From: Polaribacter sp. BM10
GTDB taxonomy: Bacteria > Bacteroidota > Bacteroidia > Flavobacteriales > Flavobacteriaceae
NCBI RefSeq assembly: GCF_002005425.1
Contig: NZ_CP019704.1
Coordinates: forward strand, 1,632,001-1,696,000
Direction of reading: 5' to 3'
Length of the DNA: 64,000 bases
Shown: positions 8,322 through 15,257 of the stretch, piece by piece
Numbering within the stretch: position 1 is the first letter of the stretch
How the letters are laid out: every line of letters begins with the position of its first letter
Translations under genes and position numbers: made by a program
Notes under the pieces: model-generated
What the model was told of the DNA's origin: nothing
The model's database searches: none
What the model saw: only the letters and a program-made list of their open reading frames with translations

Positions 8322-9572
8322 ATGGCATCAATAAATTTTTTGTATCGTTCAACCAAAGAAAAAGCTTACTTAAATTTAAGGCTACTTTATAGACACAATT
8401 CTAAAGATTATGTTTTCGGAGCAAAAACAAAAGTTGAGGTTTCAAAAATATATTGGAGCATACAACATAAAAAGAAATCTAAAGATATAGAGGTTACCAA
8501 TCTACAAACCGAAATAAAAAACGAACTCAATAAAATTGAAAATCACGTTTTAAAGGCTTTCAATTCTGTAAACCCTGAAAACATAACAAAAGACTGGTTA
8601 ACCTCACAAATAGATTATTATTACAACCCACCAACCAAAGACAAAGAAATTCCTAAAGACTTAATTAATTACATTGATTATTATATTAATTATCGAAAAA
8701 ACGAAACCACAAAAAGCACCCTAAAGAAAATTAAAGTAGTCAAACAGTTATTAATACGTTTTCAAGCTTACAGAAAAGCAACTATATTAATAAAAGACAT
8801 CAACGATAATTTTAAAAATGAGTTTGTCAATTACTGTAAAGGCGAATTATACGCACAAAACACCATACAAAGAGCTTTTATATTTATTAAAACCTTTTGT
8901 AAACACGCTCGTTTTTTAGGCATTGAAACGCATCAACAATTAGACGGTTTAAGAGTTGACAGGCAAAAAGTAGCAAAGATTTATCTAACACCTAAAGACC
9001 TCGTAAAAATTGAAAATATTAGCAAAGACAAATTAACTAATAGTTTAGAAAATACAAAAGACTGGTTAATTATTAGCGTTTATACTGGGCAAAGAATATC
9101 AGATTTTATGAGGTTTACCAAAGAGCAAATACGAGTTGAAGACGGTAAACATTTAATCGAATTTACTCAACAAAAAACTGGCAAAAATATGACAGTACCA
9201 TTACACCCAAAAGTTTTAGAAGTACTCAACAAAAGAAACGGCTCGTTTCCTTACAAAATATCAGACCAAAAGTATAATGACTTTATAAAAGAGGTTTGCA
9301 AACTTGCAGAAATTAACGAACCCACCACAGGTAGTAAAATGGTAGAAACTGAAATAGGTAGCAAGGTTTTTAGAAAACAATCAGGAACGTATAAAAAATA
9401 CGAATTGGTTACCTCGCATATTGGTAGACGTTCTTTTGCAACCAACTTTTACGGTAAAATACCAACCTCTTTATTAATAAATATTACTGGGCACAGTACT
9501 GAATCTATGTTTTTAAACTACATAGGCAAAAGCAATAAAGATTTGGCACTTGAAATAACTAAATATTTTTAA
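8322..9572 (+). CDS. int: Tyrosine recombinase (phage integrase family)
   Basis: A 416-residue site-specific recombinase expected to integrate and excise the surrounding element at tRNA-Leu. The N-terminal arm-binding domain (about 1-100) and SAM-like core-binding domain (about 105-205) precede the catalytic domain. All catalytic residues are present: Arg258 (YTGQRISDFM), Lys285 (QQKTGK), His366 and Arg369 (SHIGRRSF), His391 (GHSTESM) and nucleophile Tyr400 (LNYIGK). The architecture is that of Bacteroidetes phage_int_SAM_5 integrases. It reads inward from the left end, adjacent to attL rather than to the intact tRNA. The ATG at 8322 follows the repeat cluster; the frame is intact. Confidence 0.95.
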   Translation: MASINFLYRSTKEKAYLNLRLLYRHNSKDYVFGAKTKVEVSKIYWSIQHKKKSKDIEVTNLQTEIKNELNKIENHVLKAFNSVNPENITKDWLTSQIDYYYNPPTKDKEIPKDLINYIDYYINYRKNETTKSTLKKIKVVKQLLIRFQAYRKATILIKDINDNFKNEFVNYCKGELYAQNTIQRAFIFIKTFCKHARFLGIETHQQLDGLRVDRQKVAKIYLTPKDLVKIENISKDKLTNSLENTKDWLIISVYTGQRISDFMRFTKEQIRVEDGKHLIEFTQQKTGKNMTVPLHPKVLEVLNKRNGSFPYKISDQKYNDFIKEVCKLAEINEPTTGSKMVETEIGSKVFRKQSGTYKKYELVTSHIGRRSFATNFYGKIPTSLLINITGHSTESMFLNYIGKSNKDLALEITKYF

Positions 9573-9591
9573 AAATATAAAGTTGTTTTTT

Positions 9592-9619
9592 TATGTACAT
9601 TTGGTACATTTCGTACATA
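9592..9619. promoter_or_regulatory. Triple GTACAT repeat overlapping a -7 promoter element
   Basis: GTACAT occurs three times at 9-bp steps between the integrase stop and the next gene, in the pattern TGTACATTT GGTACATTT CGTACATAA. The first copy also spells TACATTTG, a perfect TAnnTTTG -7 box. The arrangement is what a promoter with repeated operator half-sites would look like. It probably starts a transcript for the downstream element genes, independently of the integrase. Confidence 0.5.
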
Positions 9620-9631
9620 AAAATAAATGCT

Positions 9632-10780
9632 ATGAGTAAATTAAACTATTTAAATATGATGTTATCAGGATATTATAAAAATCCTGAATTATTAAAAATT
9701 TATCTGATAAGACAACAACAAATAGCTGAAAGAGATAATTTTTTGAGTTTAGTTGAATTCTATGACAATTGTAATATTACACTTAATAATATCAAAGAAC
9801 AGATTTTAAAACTCAATAACGAAAGACAAAAAGAACTTTATTGGATTTTATCTAAACAAAAAACAGAAAATAGAGATACTACAGAAATTCAAAAAGAAAT
9901 TGATTTCTTAAAACCTGACAACTTTAAAATTCCTTTATTATCTATAACAAACCAACAATTTACAGGACATTTAAACTATTCAGATATTGAATTTATTGAA
10001 AACGTTATAAAGCAAATTATTATCTATGTAGATGAAAAAAAAGATTATACTTTACAATGCAATGAGGGAAACTATTTTTATTCAGGCTCAGAAAATAAAC
10101 TTTATACAGGTAGAGATTTTTTTATAAAAATATACTTATCAAAAGGAAATCTAAAGTTCCCAATTAATTTCCCTGATTTAATACCTAAATATTATGATTT
10201 AGCACTTTCAGAATACCTAACAAGCGAAAAAAATAAAGCAAAGTCTTTTTTTAGTAAGAAATTAGTTATTCTGGAATTTATTAATTCTGAAATTGAAAAA
10301 ATAAAAATTTTACAAAACGGTATTGAAGACTTCATTAATAAAAACAAAAACGGAACATTTAACCATAAAAAAGAACAGCTTAAATATTGCAAAAGATATT
10401 CAGCTTATTTGGTTGAAAAATTTAAAGAGGTAGATAAAATAGAACCTGAAAAACCTAAACAAAAAGAAGAAAACTCAAAAGAAGAGGTTAAAATAGAGTT
10501 GCATAATCATATTTTTAAGAACAATGCTTTTGAGGTCTGGCAATCAATGTTTGAAGAGTTTGAAATAAAAGAAAGCAGTAGAACAGATGTTAAATTTATG
10601 TTTGAAATTATGAAAGGTAAAAGCGAGGGCTTAATCTATGACACAGTTTCTCAACAAAAATTTTTAGAATGGATAACTGATACTTACGACGGTTTAATTG
10701 TTGATAAAACTTCAAATTACAACAAAACACCAGCTAGAATGAAAGCTTATTTAAGAGCTAAAAAAGTTTATAAAAAATAA
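9632..10780 (+). CDS. Unrecognised protein of the integrative element
   Basis: I do not recognise the family. From the ATG at 9632 (MSKLNYLNMM) it is 382 residues; a longer start at 9593 would be inside the GTACAT repeats. The first half is rich in charged helices with short coiled-coil-like stretches (QQQIAERD, KEQILKLNNERQKELY). The middle has ITNQQFTGHLNYSD. After a Lys/Glu linker (EPEKPKQKEENSKEE, about 287-301) there is a compact C-terminal domain of about 85 residues (FKNNAFEVWQSMFEEF, RTDVKFMFEIM, LEWITDTYDG, PARMKAYLRAKK). A similar C-terminal block is, as far as I recall, common in Bacteroidetes mobile elements next to integrases, without a known role. No membrane segment or signal peptide. 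Confidence 0.75.
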   Translation: MSKLNYLNMMLSGYYKNPELLKIYLIRQQQIAERDNFLSLVEFYDNCNITLNNIKEQILKLNNERQKELYWILSKQKTENRDTTEIQKEIDFLKPDNFKIPLLSITNQQFTGHLNYSDIEFIENVIKQIIIYVDEKKDYTLQCNEGNYFYSGSENKLYTGRDFFIKIYLSKGNLKFPINFPDLIPKYYDLALSEYLTSEKNKAKSFFSKKLVILEFINSEIEKIKILQNGIEDFINKNKNGTFNHKKEQLKYCKRYSAYLVEKFKEVDKIEPEKPKQKEENSKEEVKIELHNHIFKNNAFEVWQSMFEEFEIKESSRTDVKFMFEIMKGKSEGLIYDTVSQQKFLEWITDTYDGLIVDKTSNYNKTPARMKAYLRAKKVYKK

Positions 10781-10831
10781 GATACATAACGTACCCAAAA
10801 AGATACAAAGCATAGTCTTTTAAGATACAAA
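10779..10831. promoter_or_regulatory. Three phased AAGATACAAA repeats, candidate operator
   Basis: AAGATACATA (10779-10788), AAGATACAAA (10800-10809) and AAGATACAAA (10822-10831) are spaced by 21 and 22 bp, two helical turns, so a protein could bind all three on one DNA face. They lie upstream of the small HTH gene, followed by an AATATTTG at 10840-10847 that resembles a -7 element. The natural candidate binder is the HTH protein encoded next. Confidence 0.55.
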
Positions 10832-10876
10832 TCCAAACCAATATTTGCAGTGTTATTAATCATAAACATTGTAAAA

Positions 10877-11158
10877 ATGACAAACAGTATTTTATTAGAA
10901 AGCCTAAATATTCAAACTCTAAAAGAGTTAATCAAAGAAGGCGTAAAAAGTCAACTAAATGACTTTAAAGAAACTTTACAAACTCACAATCCTGATGAGT
11001 TACTAACAAGAGAGCAAACTTGTAAATTCTTACAAATTGATAGTTCAACCTTATGGGCTTGGACTAACAAAGGTAAAGTTATTGCTTATGGTATTGGAAA
11101 CCGCAGATACTACAAAAAAGCGGAATTGTTAAACAGTTTACAACAACTTAAAAAATAA
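10877..11158 (+). CDS. Helix-turn-helix (HTH_17/MerR-like) protein, excisionase-like
   Basis: From the ATG at 10877 the protein has 93 residues (a GTG at 10850 is also possible but less likely). The C-terminal half is a MerR/excisionase-type winged HTH: LLTREQTCKFLQIDSSTLWAWTN, then the wing ending in GIGNRRYYKKAELLNSL. The N-terminal 40 residues form a charged helix typical of this Bacteroidetes family. In such elements these proteins act as excisionase (directionality factor) or as a transcription regulator. It sits just after the three phased AAGATACAAA repeats, which may be its binding sites. Which of the two roles it has cannot be decided from sequence. Confidence 0.85.
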   Translation: MTNSILLESLNIQTLKELIKEGVKSQLNDFKETLQTHNPDELLTREQTCKFLQIDSSTLWAWTNKGKVIAYGIGNRRYYKKAELLNSLQQLKK

Positions 11159-11166
11159 AAAAGGCT

Positions 11167-11472
11167 ATGAGTAAAATTAATACACAAAGCCTTAATTATA
11201 ATAGTTATAAGCAAGGTAAAGACAAGGATTTAAAAGACCAATTTAGTAAAGTCTATAAAGGTTTTTTTGAGCAACCTCAATCAATGAAAATGCTATCAGA
11301 TAAATTAAATATTGATAGAGCAAATATTTGTTGGTTTTGTAGAGAGTTGAGACAAAACAATAAAATAGAAATTGCAAAAAAAGGAGTCTGTAAAATATCT
11401 AAAAGAGTAGTTAATTTTTACACGACCAATCCTGATTTGTTTTTTAAGTCTAATCAATTAAAAATGTTTTAG
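11167..11472 (+). CDS. Small protein with predicted winged helix, function unknown
   Basis: A basic protein of 101 residues between the excisionase-like gene and the helicase, with 8 bp and 3 bp gaps, so it is surely in the same operon. The central part SMKMLSDKLNIDRANICWFCRELRQNNKIEIAKKG reads as a helix-turn-helix with a following wing and resembles DNA-binding adaptor domains found in replication or control modules. No zinc-binding pattern beyond two isolated cysteines. I assign only a likely DNA-binding role. Confidence 0.7.
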   Translation: MSKINTQSLNYNSYKQGKDKDLKDQFSKVYKGFFEQPQSMKMLSDKLNIDRANICWFCRELRQNNKIEIAKKGVCKISKRVVNFYTTNPDLFFKSNQLKMF

Positions 11473-11475
11473 ACT

Positions 11476-13059
11476 ATGCAGAACAAAGAAAACTTAAATA
11501 AGCTTGTTAGAAATGATATTTCAATACTTTCAGACGGTTTGCAAACCATAGAAAAAACAGCAGACGACATTTTACAGGAATTATCTAACAATATTGGCAA
11601 AATAGATTTTCAACTATTGGCGTTTCCTGATGTAACAAAGTTAGAAAATGACATTGAAATATTAAAGCCTTTTGTGTTTAACAAAGACGGTTCTTACAAT
11701 AAAGAAAACAAAGCTGAATTTGACAAATACAAGATTTTAAACAAGCGTTTACAGTCTTACAAACTCACTAAAAATCACTATTTAATTATTTGTATTGAAC
11801 AACTTTTAAAGATTGCCAAAATTAACAACTGGGGTTTATGTAAAAAGAACGGTTTTATTTATCTGTACAATGGCAGTTATTGGAATGAAATCAACAAAGA
11901 AAGCTTTCAATCTTTTTTAGGTAATGTAGCCTTAAAAATGGGCGTTAATAAGTTTAAAGGCAAAATACATACGTTTAAAGATGAGTTATTTAAACAATTT
12001 ATGGCAGATGCTTATTTACCAACGCCGAAAGCCAATAAAAGAAATGTATTAATCAATCTACAAAACGGAACGTATGAAATAACACCCACAAAAAGAGCGT
12101 TGAAACCATTTGACAAAAAAGATTTTTTAACGCATCAACTACCTTTTGAATTTGAGCCTGATGCAAATGCACCGATATTTAAAAAGTATTTAGATGAGGT
12201 TTTGCCTGATGCAGATAAACAAAAAGTTTTTGCAGAATATTGTGGCTATATTTTTATAAAGCCAAGTGTTTTAAAACTTGAAAAAATGCTTATTCTTTTT
12301 GGAACTGGTGCAAATGGCAAATCGGTTTTCTTTGAAATACTAAATGCACTTTTAGGAACTGAAAATTTTAGTAGTTATTCTTTACAAGATTTAACAAACG
12401 ATAACGGATATTACAGGGCGAAAATAGGCAGTAAGTTAGTCAATTACGCATCAGAAATTAACGGTAAACTGGAAACTGATATTTTTAAACAAATGGCATC
12501 AGGCGAACCTTTAAGCGTTCGTTTACCTTATGGCGAACCTTTTATTTTAAATGATTACGCAAAACTAATATTTAACTGTAATGAATTACCAAAAGATGTT
12601 GAACATACAAATGCTTTTTTCAGACGTTTTTTAATCATTGGTTTTGATGTAACCATAGCAGAACACAAACAAGACAAGGAACTGGCAAACAAGATAATCA
12701 ACAATGAATTATCAGGCGTTTTTAATTGGATATTGCAAGGACTTGACAGGGTTTTAAAGCAAAAGAAATTCAGCAAATGTAAAGCCGTTGAAATGGCTCG
12801 TAGTAATTACGAAAAACAAAGCGACAACGTTAAAATGTTTATTGAAGACTATGAGTATAACACCTCAACCAACTACACTACAATAAGTGAATTGTATCAA
12901 CGATATAAAACCTACTGTATTGAAGACGGTTTTAGACCAGTTAACAAGTCTAATTTTATGAAACGTTTACGACATTTTAAAATAGTAGTTGAGCGTAAAA
13001 GCGTGGGAAACGTGGCTTATATCGTATCTAAAAAACATCAATTTAATGGCAACTTTTAG
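11476..13059 (+). CDS. D5/P4-type SF3 replicative helicase (phage/plasmid primase family)
   Basis: A 527-residue helicase that would unwind DNA at the element's own origin. The N-terminal 230 residues contain a D5_N-like region (GSYWNEINKESFQSFLGNVALKMG ... FMADAYLPTP). The SF3 ATPase core follows with Walker A GTGANGKS (276-283), a Walker B/B' region around NYASEINGKLE, and motif C FNCNELP. The C-terminal winged-helix domain of D5-like proteins is visible (DNVKMFIEDYEY, TISELYQRYKTYCIEDGF). There is no archaeo-eukaryotic primase domain in this protein. The next gene overlaps it by 14 bp and supplies a TOPRIM domain, so the two probably work as a helicase-primase pair. Confidence 0.92.
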   Translation: MQNKENLNKLVRNDISILSDGLQTIEKTADDILQELSNNIGKIDFQLLAFPDVTKLENDIEILKPFVFNKDGSYNKENKAEFDKYKILNKRLQSYKLTKNHYLIICIEQLLKIAKINNWGLCKKNGFIYLYNGSYWNEINKESFQSFLGNVALKMGVNKFKGKIHTFKDELFKQFMADAYLPTPKANKRNVLINLQNGTYEITPTKRALKPFDKKDFLTHQLPFEFEPDANAPIFKKYLDEVLPDADKQKVFAEYCGYIFIKPSVLKLEKMLILFGTGANGKSVFFEILNALLGTENFSSYSLQDLTNDNGYYRAKIGSKLVNYASEINGKLETDIFKQMASGEPLSVRLPYGEPFILNDYAKLIFNCNELPKDVEHTNAFFRRFLIIGFDVTIAEHKQDKELANKIINNELSGVFNWILQGLDRVLKQKKFSKCKAVEMARSNYEKQSDNVKMFIEDYEYNTSTNYTTISELYQRYKTYCIEDGFRPVNKSNFMKRLRHFKIVVERKSVGNVAYIVSKKHQFNGNF

Positions 13060-14137
13060 ATATTTATTAGATAAAAGTAGTACAAAATTTATTTGCCCTA
13101 ACTGTAATAAAAAGACGTTTGTTTATTACGTTGATACAGAACAGGGCAAATATTTGTCTACTGATTTTGGTAGATGTGATAGGGAGCAAAATTGCGGATA
13201 TCACAAAGCACCACCAAAAGGAAAAAGAGCGTATTTAATTGATTTTCTCACGTTAAAAAAGATAAGTGATAAGGCTTTTAAATTGGTTGATAAAAACGGC
13301 TTTATTTCGATAGTACCAAGGTCGCAGATATTAGAGCAAAAAGAAAAAAAATGTTTTATAACGGAATGGTATTTAAAAAACTCAAATATTAATTATCAAA
13401 ACAATGAAAGCAAATATTTTAATACTGATAATATTGAAATAATTAATGAAGTTAAGGCACTAAAAAAACCTCAACCATTTAAACCAAGTTTTCACAGCTT
13501 ACAACTTCAGGACAAAATAATTAGAGAATATGAAAGTCAACAATTTAATGACAATTTAACAACGTATTTATTGAGCCAATTTACATTTGATGAGGTGCAA
13601 ACAGCAACGCAAAACTATTATTTAATTGGTGCAAATTACTTTTGGAATAATGCAACCTTATTTTGGCAAATAGACCATAAACAGCAAATTCACGCTTGTA
13701 AGATTATGCTTTATAATAGTTATACTGGCAAAAGAATTAAAGAACCTCGTAATCATATTAACTGGTTGCATAATGCTATTAAAGAGCCAGATTTTAACCT
13801 CAATCAATGTTTGTTTGGTTTGCACCTAATTAATGAAGACTATCAAAAAGAAATTGCAATCGTTGAAAGTGAAAAAACGGCTATTATAATGAGTATTTTT
13901 TTACCTGAATTTATTTGGATTGCTACAGGGAGTAAATCAGGTTTTAAGTTTGATTTATTACAACCACTTAAAAAAAGAAAATGTATTGCATTTCCTGATA
14001 AGGGCGAATATAACAACTGGCACACTAAAGCAACTGATTTAAACAAACAAGGCTTTAAAATAGCAGTCAGTAATTTATTAGAAAAAATAGCTTTACAAAA
14101 TGGCTCGGACTTAGCAGATTATTATTTAAACAGTTAA
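13046..14137 (+). CDS. Zinc-finger and TOPRIM-domain protein, probable primase (DUF6371-like)
   Basis: From the ATG at 13046 the protein has 363 residues and overlaps the helicase gene by 14 bp. An N-terminal zinc ribbon is formed by Cys17, Cys20, Cys44 and Cys50 or His53 (CPNC ... CDREQNCGYH), like the CHC2 finger of DnaG-type primases. The C-terminal 120 residues form a TOPRIM-like fold with the Glu of AIVESEKTA, the acidic turn AFPDKGEYNNW, and LQNGSDLADYY. The middle section matches what I know as DUF6371 of Bacteroidetes elements. Together with the preceding helicase it would make a split primase-helicase. Catalysis is inferred; the DxD of canonical primases is only partly preserved (PDKG). 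Confidence 0.85.
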   Translation: MATFRYLLDKSSTKFICPNCNKKTFVYYVDTEQGKYLSTDFGRCDREQNCGYHKAPPKGKRAYLIDFLTLKKISDKAFKLVDKNGFISIVPRSQILEQKEKKCFITEWYLKNSNINYQNNESKYFNTDNIEIINEVKALKKPQPFKPSFHSLQLQDKIIREYESQQFNDNLTTYLLSQFTFDEVQTATQNYYLIGANYFWNNATLFWQIDHKQQIHACKIMLYNSYTGKRIKEPRNHINWLHNAIKEPDFNLNQCLFGLHLINEDYQKEIAIVESEKTAIIMSIFLPEFIWIATGSKSGFKFDLLQPLKKRKCIAFPDKGEYNNWHTKATDLNKQGFKIAVSNLLEKIALQNGSDLADYYLNS

Positions 14138-14320
14138 TATTATTTTATATTCCACTATCTGTAATGTAAGTATATTTTTTGGAGTTCCCACGCGCGCGTA
14201 TTGTTTTGATTATTCTAGCTTTTTTTAATAAACCTAACAATTACTAACAATTTTAAAAAAAATAATAACAAGTAACCTATTAAAGATGTATTAAATGCAC
14301 AAGAAAAGCTTTAAGATAAT
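14138..14320. other. Non-coding region with GC palindrome and AT-rich repeats, possible element origin
   Basis: No gene is visible. The region contains ACGCGCGCGT (14190-14199), a perfect 10-bp palindrome that stands out strongly in this AT-rich DNA. It is followed by an AT-rich stretch with the tandem decamers CTAACAATTA and CTAACAATTT (14234-14253). It lies directly after the replication genes, where an origin of replication would be expected. The convergent cargo gene ends at its right side. The origin role is inference. Confidence 0.35.
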
Positions 14321-14866
14321 TTACCAGTCTTCATTTTTACTTTTTTTTAAACTGAGCAAATTTAATAAGTCATTGTTCAAATTTGTTAAGACTCTACGCG
14401 CAGTTTTATTTTTCCTTATTTCAGGATAATTATCTCTTACACAAACATCTTCAATTCTATAACTGTTATTGATTCCAATGCCACCAAAATCAAATTCTAT
14501 TGGTTTAAACTTCAAATCAGTAATTGTTATTCGATATTTGTTATTTTTTATATCAATTTTTATAAAGCAATTAAATTCAGTTTTGACTGCTATTGGCATT
14601 CCTCTCATATCTGATATTTTACTATAATTAGATATACCACTAAACGAAAAATTATTATACTCTAATTTATTAATAAAACTACTTGAAGATTTAAAATCTT
14701 TTAAGACATTAACAATTGAATCTTTCGAAACTTCAACTTCATAAACCTTTTGCCAAATAAGTGTTTTATCTCCTTGTAGTTTAAAGTTTTCGTGTTCATT
14801 TTTAGGGTTTTGAGAGAAACAATTAAGACAAGTAATAAAAAGCAATAAAACAGTAAAATTTTTCAT
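14321..14866 (-). CDS. Secreted protein with DUF4468-like (TBP-fold) domain, element cargo
   Basis: A 181-residue exported protein with an N-terminal signal peptide (MKNFTVLLLFITCLNCFSQ; cleavage near CFSQ or lipidation at the Cys of LNC). The mature part begins with IWQKVYEVEVSKDSIVNVL and continues with a strand-rich segment ending in YRITITDLKF. This resembles DUF4468, an uncharacterised Bacteroidetes domain with a TBP-like fold. It is the only gene in the element facing left and the only one not obviously linked to mobility or replication, so it is the best candidate for cargo. Function unknown. Confidence 0.75.
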   Translation of the reverse strand: MKNFTVLLLFITCLNCFSQNPKNEHENFKLQGDKTLIWQKVYEVEVSKDSIVNVLKDFKSSSSFINKLEYNNFSFSGISNYSKISDMRGMPIAVKTEFNCFIKIDIKNNKYRITITDLKFKPIEFDFGGIGINNSYRIEDVCVRDNYPEIRKNKTARRVLTNLNNDLLNLLSLKKSKNEDW

Positions 14867-14990
14867 AATATATTTTTTAATGCACGAAATGTAAGAAATG
14901 AAGCTTAAAAAACAATCTTTTTTTCAATAAAAAAAGTTTTATCTTTACTAAACTTAGAAAGCTTTCTATAGTTTTCTTTTTATAGCAATT

Positions 14991-15016
14991 CCCACCTCTC
15001 AACGATGTGGGTTTTT
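14991..15016 (+). terminator. Weak rightward terminator-like hairpin
   Basis: CCCAC and GTGGG form a 5-bp GC-only stem followed by TTTTT. No rightward gene precedes it; the cargo gene reads away to the left. It could end a small RNA transcribed from 14.9 kb, or be chance. Confidence 0.3.
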
Positions 15017-15074
15017 CTTATAAATAACAATTTATTTTACTGACAATACAAAAATCGTACAAAAAAAGAAATCA

Positions 15075-15115
15075 AAAAACCTCAACTTATTGAAAATCAA
15101 TATGATGAGGTTTTT
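15075..15115. terminator. Terminator at the right end of the element, now serving tRNA-Leu
   Basis: AAAAACCTCA (15075-15084) pairs with TGAGGTTTTT (15106-15115), giving a T-run on both strands. It lies inside the element, just beyond the 3' end of the leftward tRNA-Leu, and replaces the chromosomal terminator that integration displaced to 8080-8112. Confidence 0.7.
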
Positions 15116-15116
15116 A

Positions 15117-15134
15117 TTTGTACAGGCGGAGAGA
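15117..15134. repeat. Right attachment site (attR) within tRNA-Leu
   Basis: Second exact copy of the 18-bp repeat at 8113-8130. It covers the last 14 bases of the tRNA (acceptor strand and discriminator) plus four bases downstream, so integration keeps the tRNA sequence unchanged. A further element-side GTACAAAA lies at 15057-15064. Confidence 0.85.
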
Positions 15135-15202
15135 CTCGAACTCTCACACCTCGCGGCACTAGATCCTAAGTCTAGCGTGTCTACCAATTCCACCACGCCT
15201 GC
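15121..15202 (-). tRNA. tRNA-Leu(UAG)
   Basis: Read on the minus strand, the 82-nt gene begins GCAGGCG (15202 leftward), has the D-arm GGTGGAATTGGTAGACAC, the anticodon arm CTAGA-CTTAGGA-TCTAG with anticodon TAG, a long variable arm (TGCCGCGAGGTGTG) as expected for leucine tRNA, and the T-arm AGAGTTCGAGTCTCT. The acceptor pairs GCAGGCG with CGCCTGT (one G-T wobble at the end) followed by discriminator A. CCA is not encoded (CAA follows). Its 3' end is the target of the integrative element. Confidence 0.95.
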
Positions 15203-15226
15203 AACTTTTCCCGTTATTTCGGGATG

Positions 15227-15255
15227 CAAATATAAACAATAGTTCCAAACTACAA
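15227..15255 (-). promoter_or_regulatory. Promoter of tRNA-Leu
   Basis: On the minus strand TTG (15255-15253), 18 bases, then TATATTTG (15234-15227) match the Bacteroidetes -33/-7 consensus, about 25 bases before the mature 5' end. A short CCCG/CGGG hairpin (15210-15223) would lie in the leader. Confidence 0.55.
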
Positions 15256-15257
15256 AC

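Larger units (their letters stand above)
8113..15134. mobile_element. 7.0-kb integrative element in the 3' end of tRNA-Leu(UAG)
   Basis: An exact 18-bp direct repeat (TTTGTACAGGCGGAGAGA) occurs at 8113-8130 and 15117-15134. The right copy is the 3' end of an intact tRNA-Leu plus four flanking bases; the left copy is an orphan tRNA remnant followed by a tyrosine recombinase gene. Between them lie a recombinase, an unknown 382-residue protein, two small HTH proteins, an SF3 helicase, a zinc-finger/TOPRIM protein and one oppositely oriented secreted protein. No structural phage genes, packaging genes, relaxase or conjugation genes are visible, so it is either a phage satellite, a plasmid-like integrative element or the remains of one. 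The gene set is coherent and every frame is intact, suggesting recent activity. The element unit is 7,004 bp counting one repeat copy. Confidence 0.9.

Noticed and set aside
8113..15134. Conjugative element or complete prophage
   Set aside because: No relaxase, coupling protein, type IV secretion, capsid, portal, terminase or lysis gene can be found in any frame between the att repeats.
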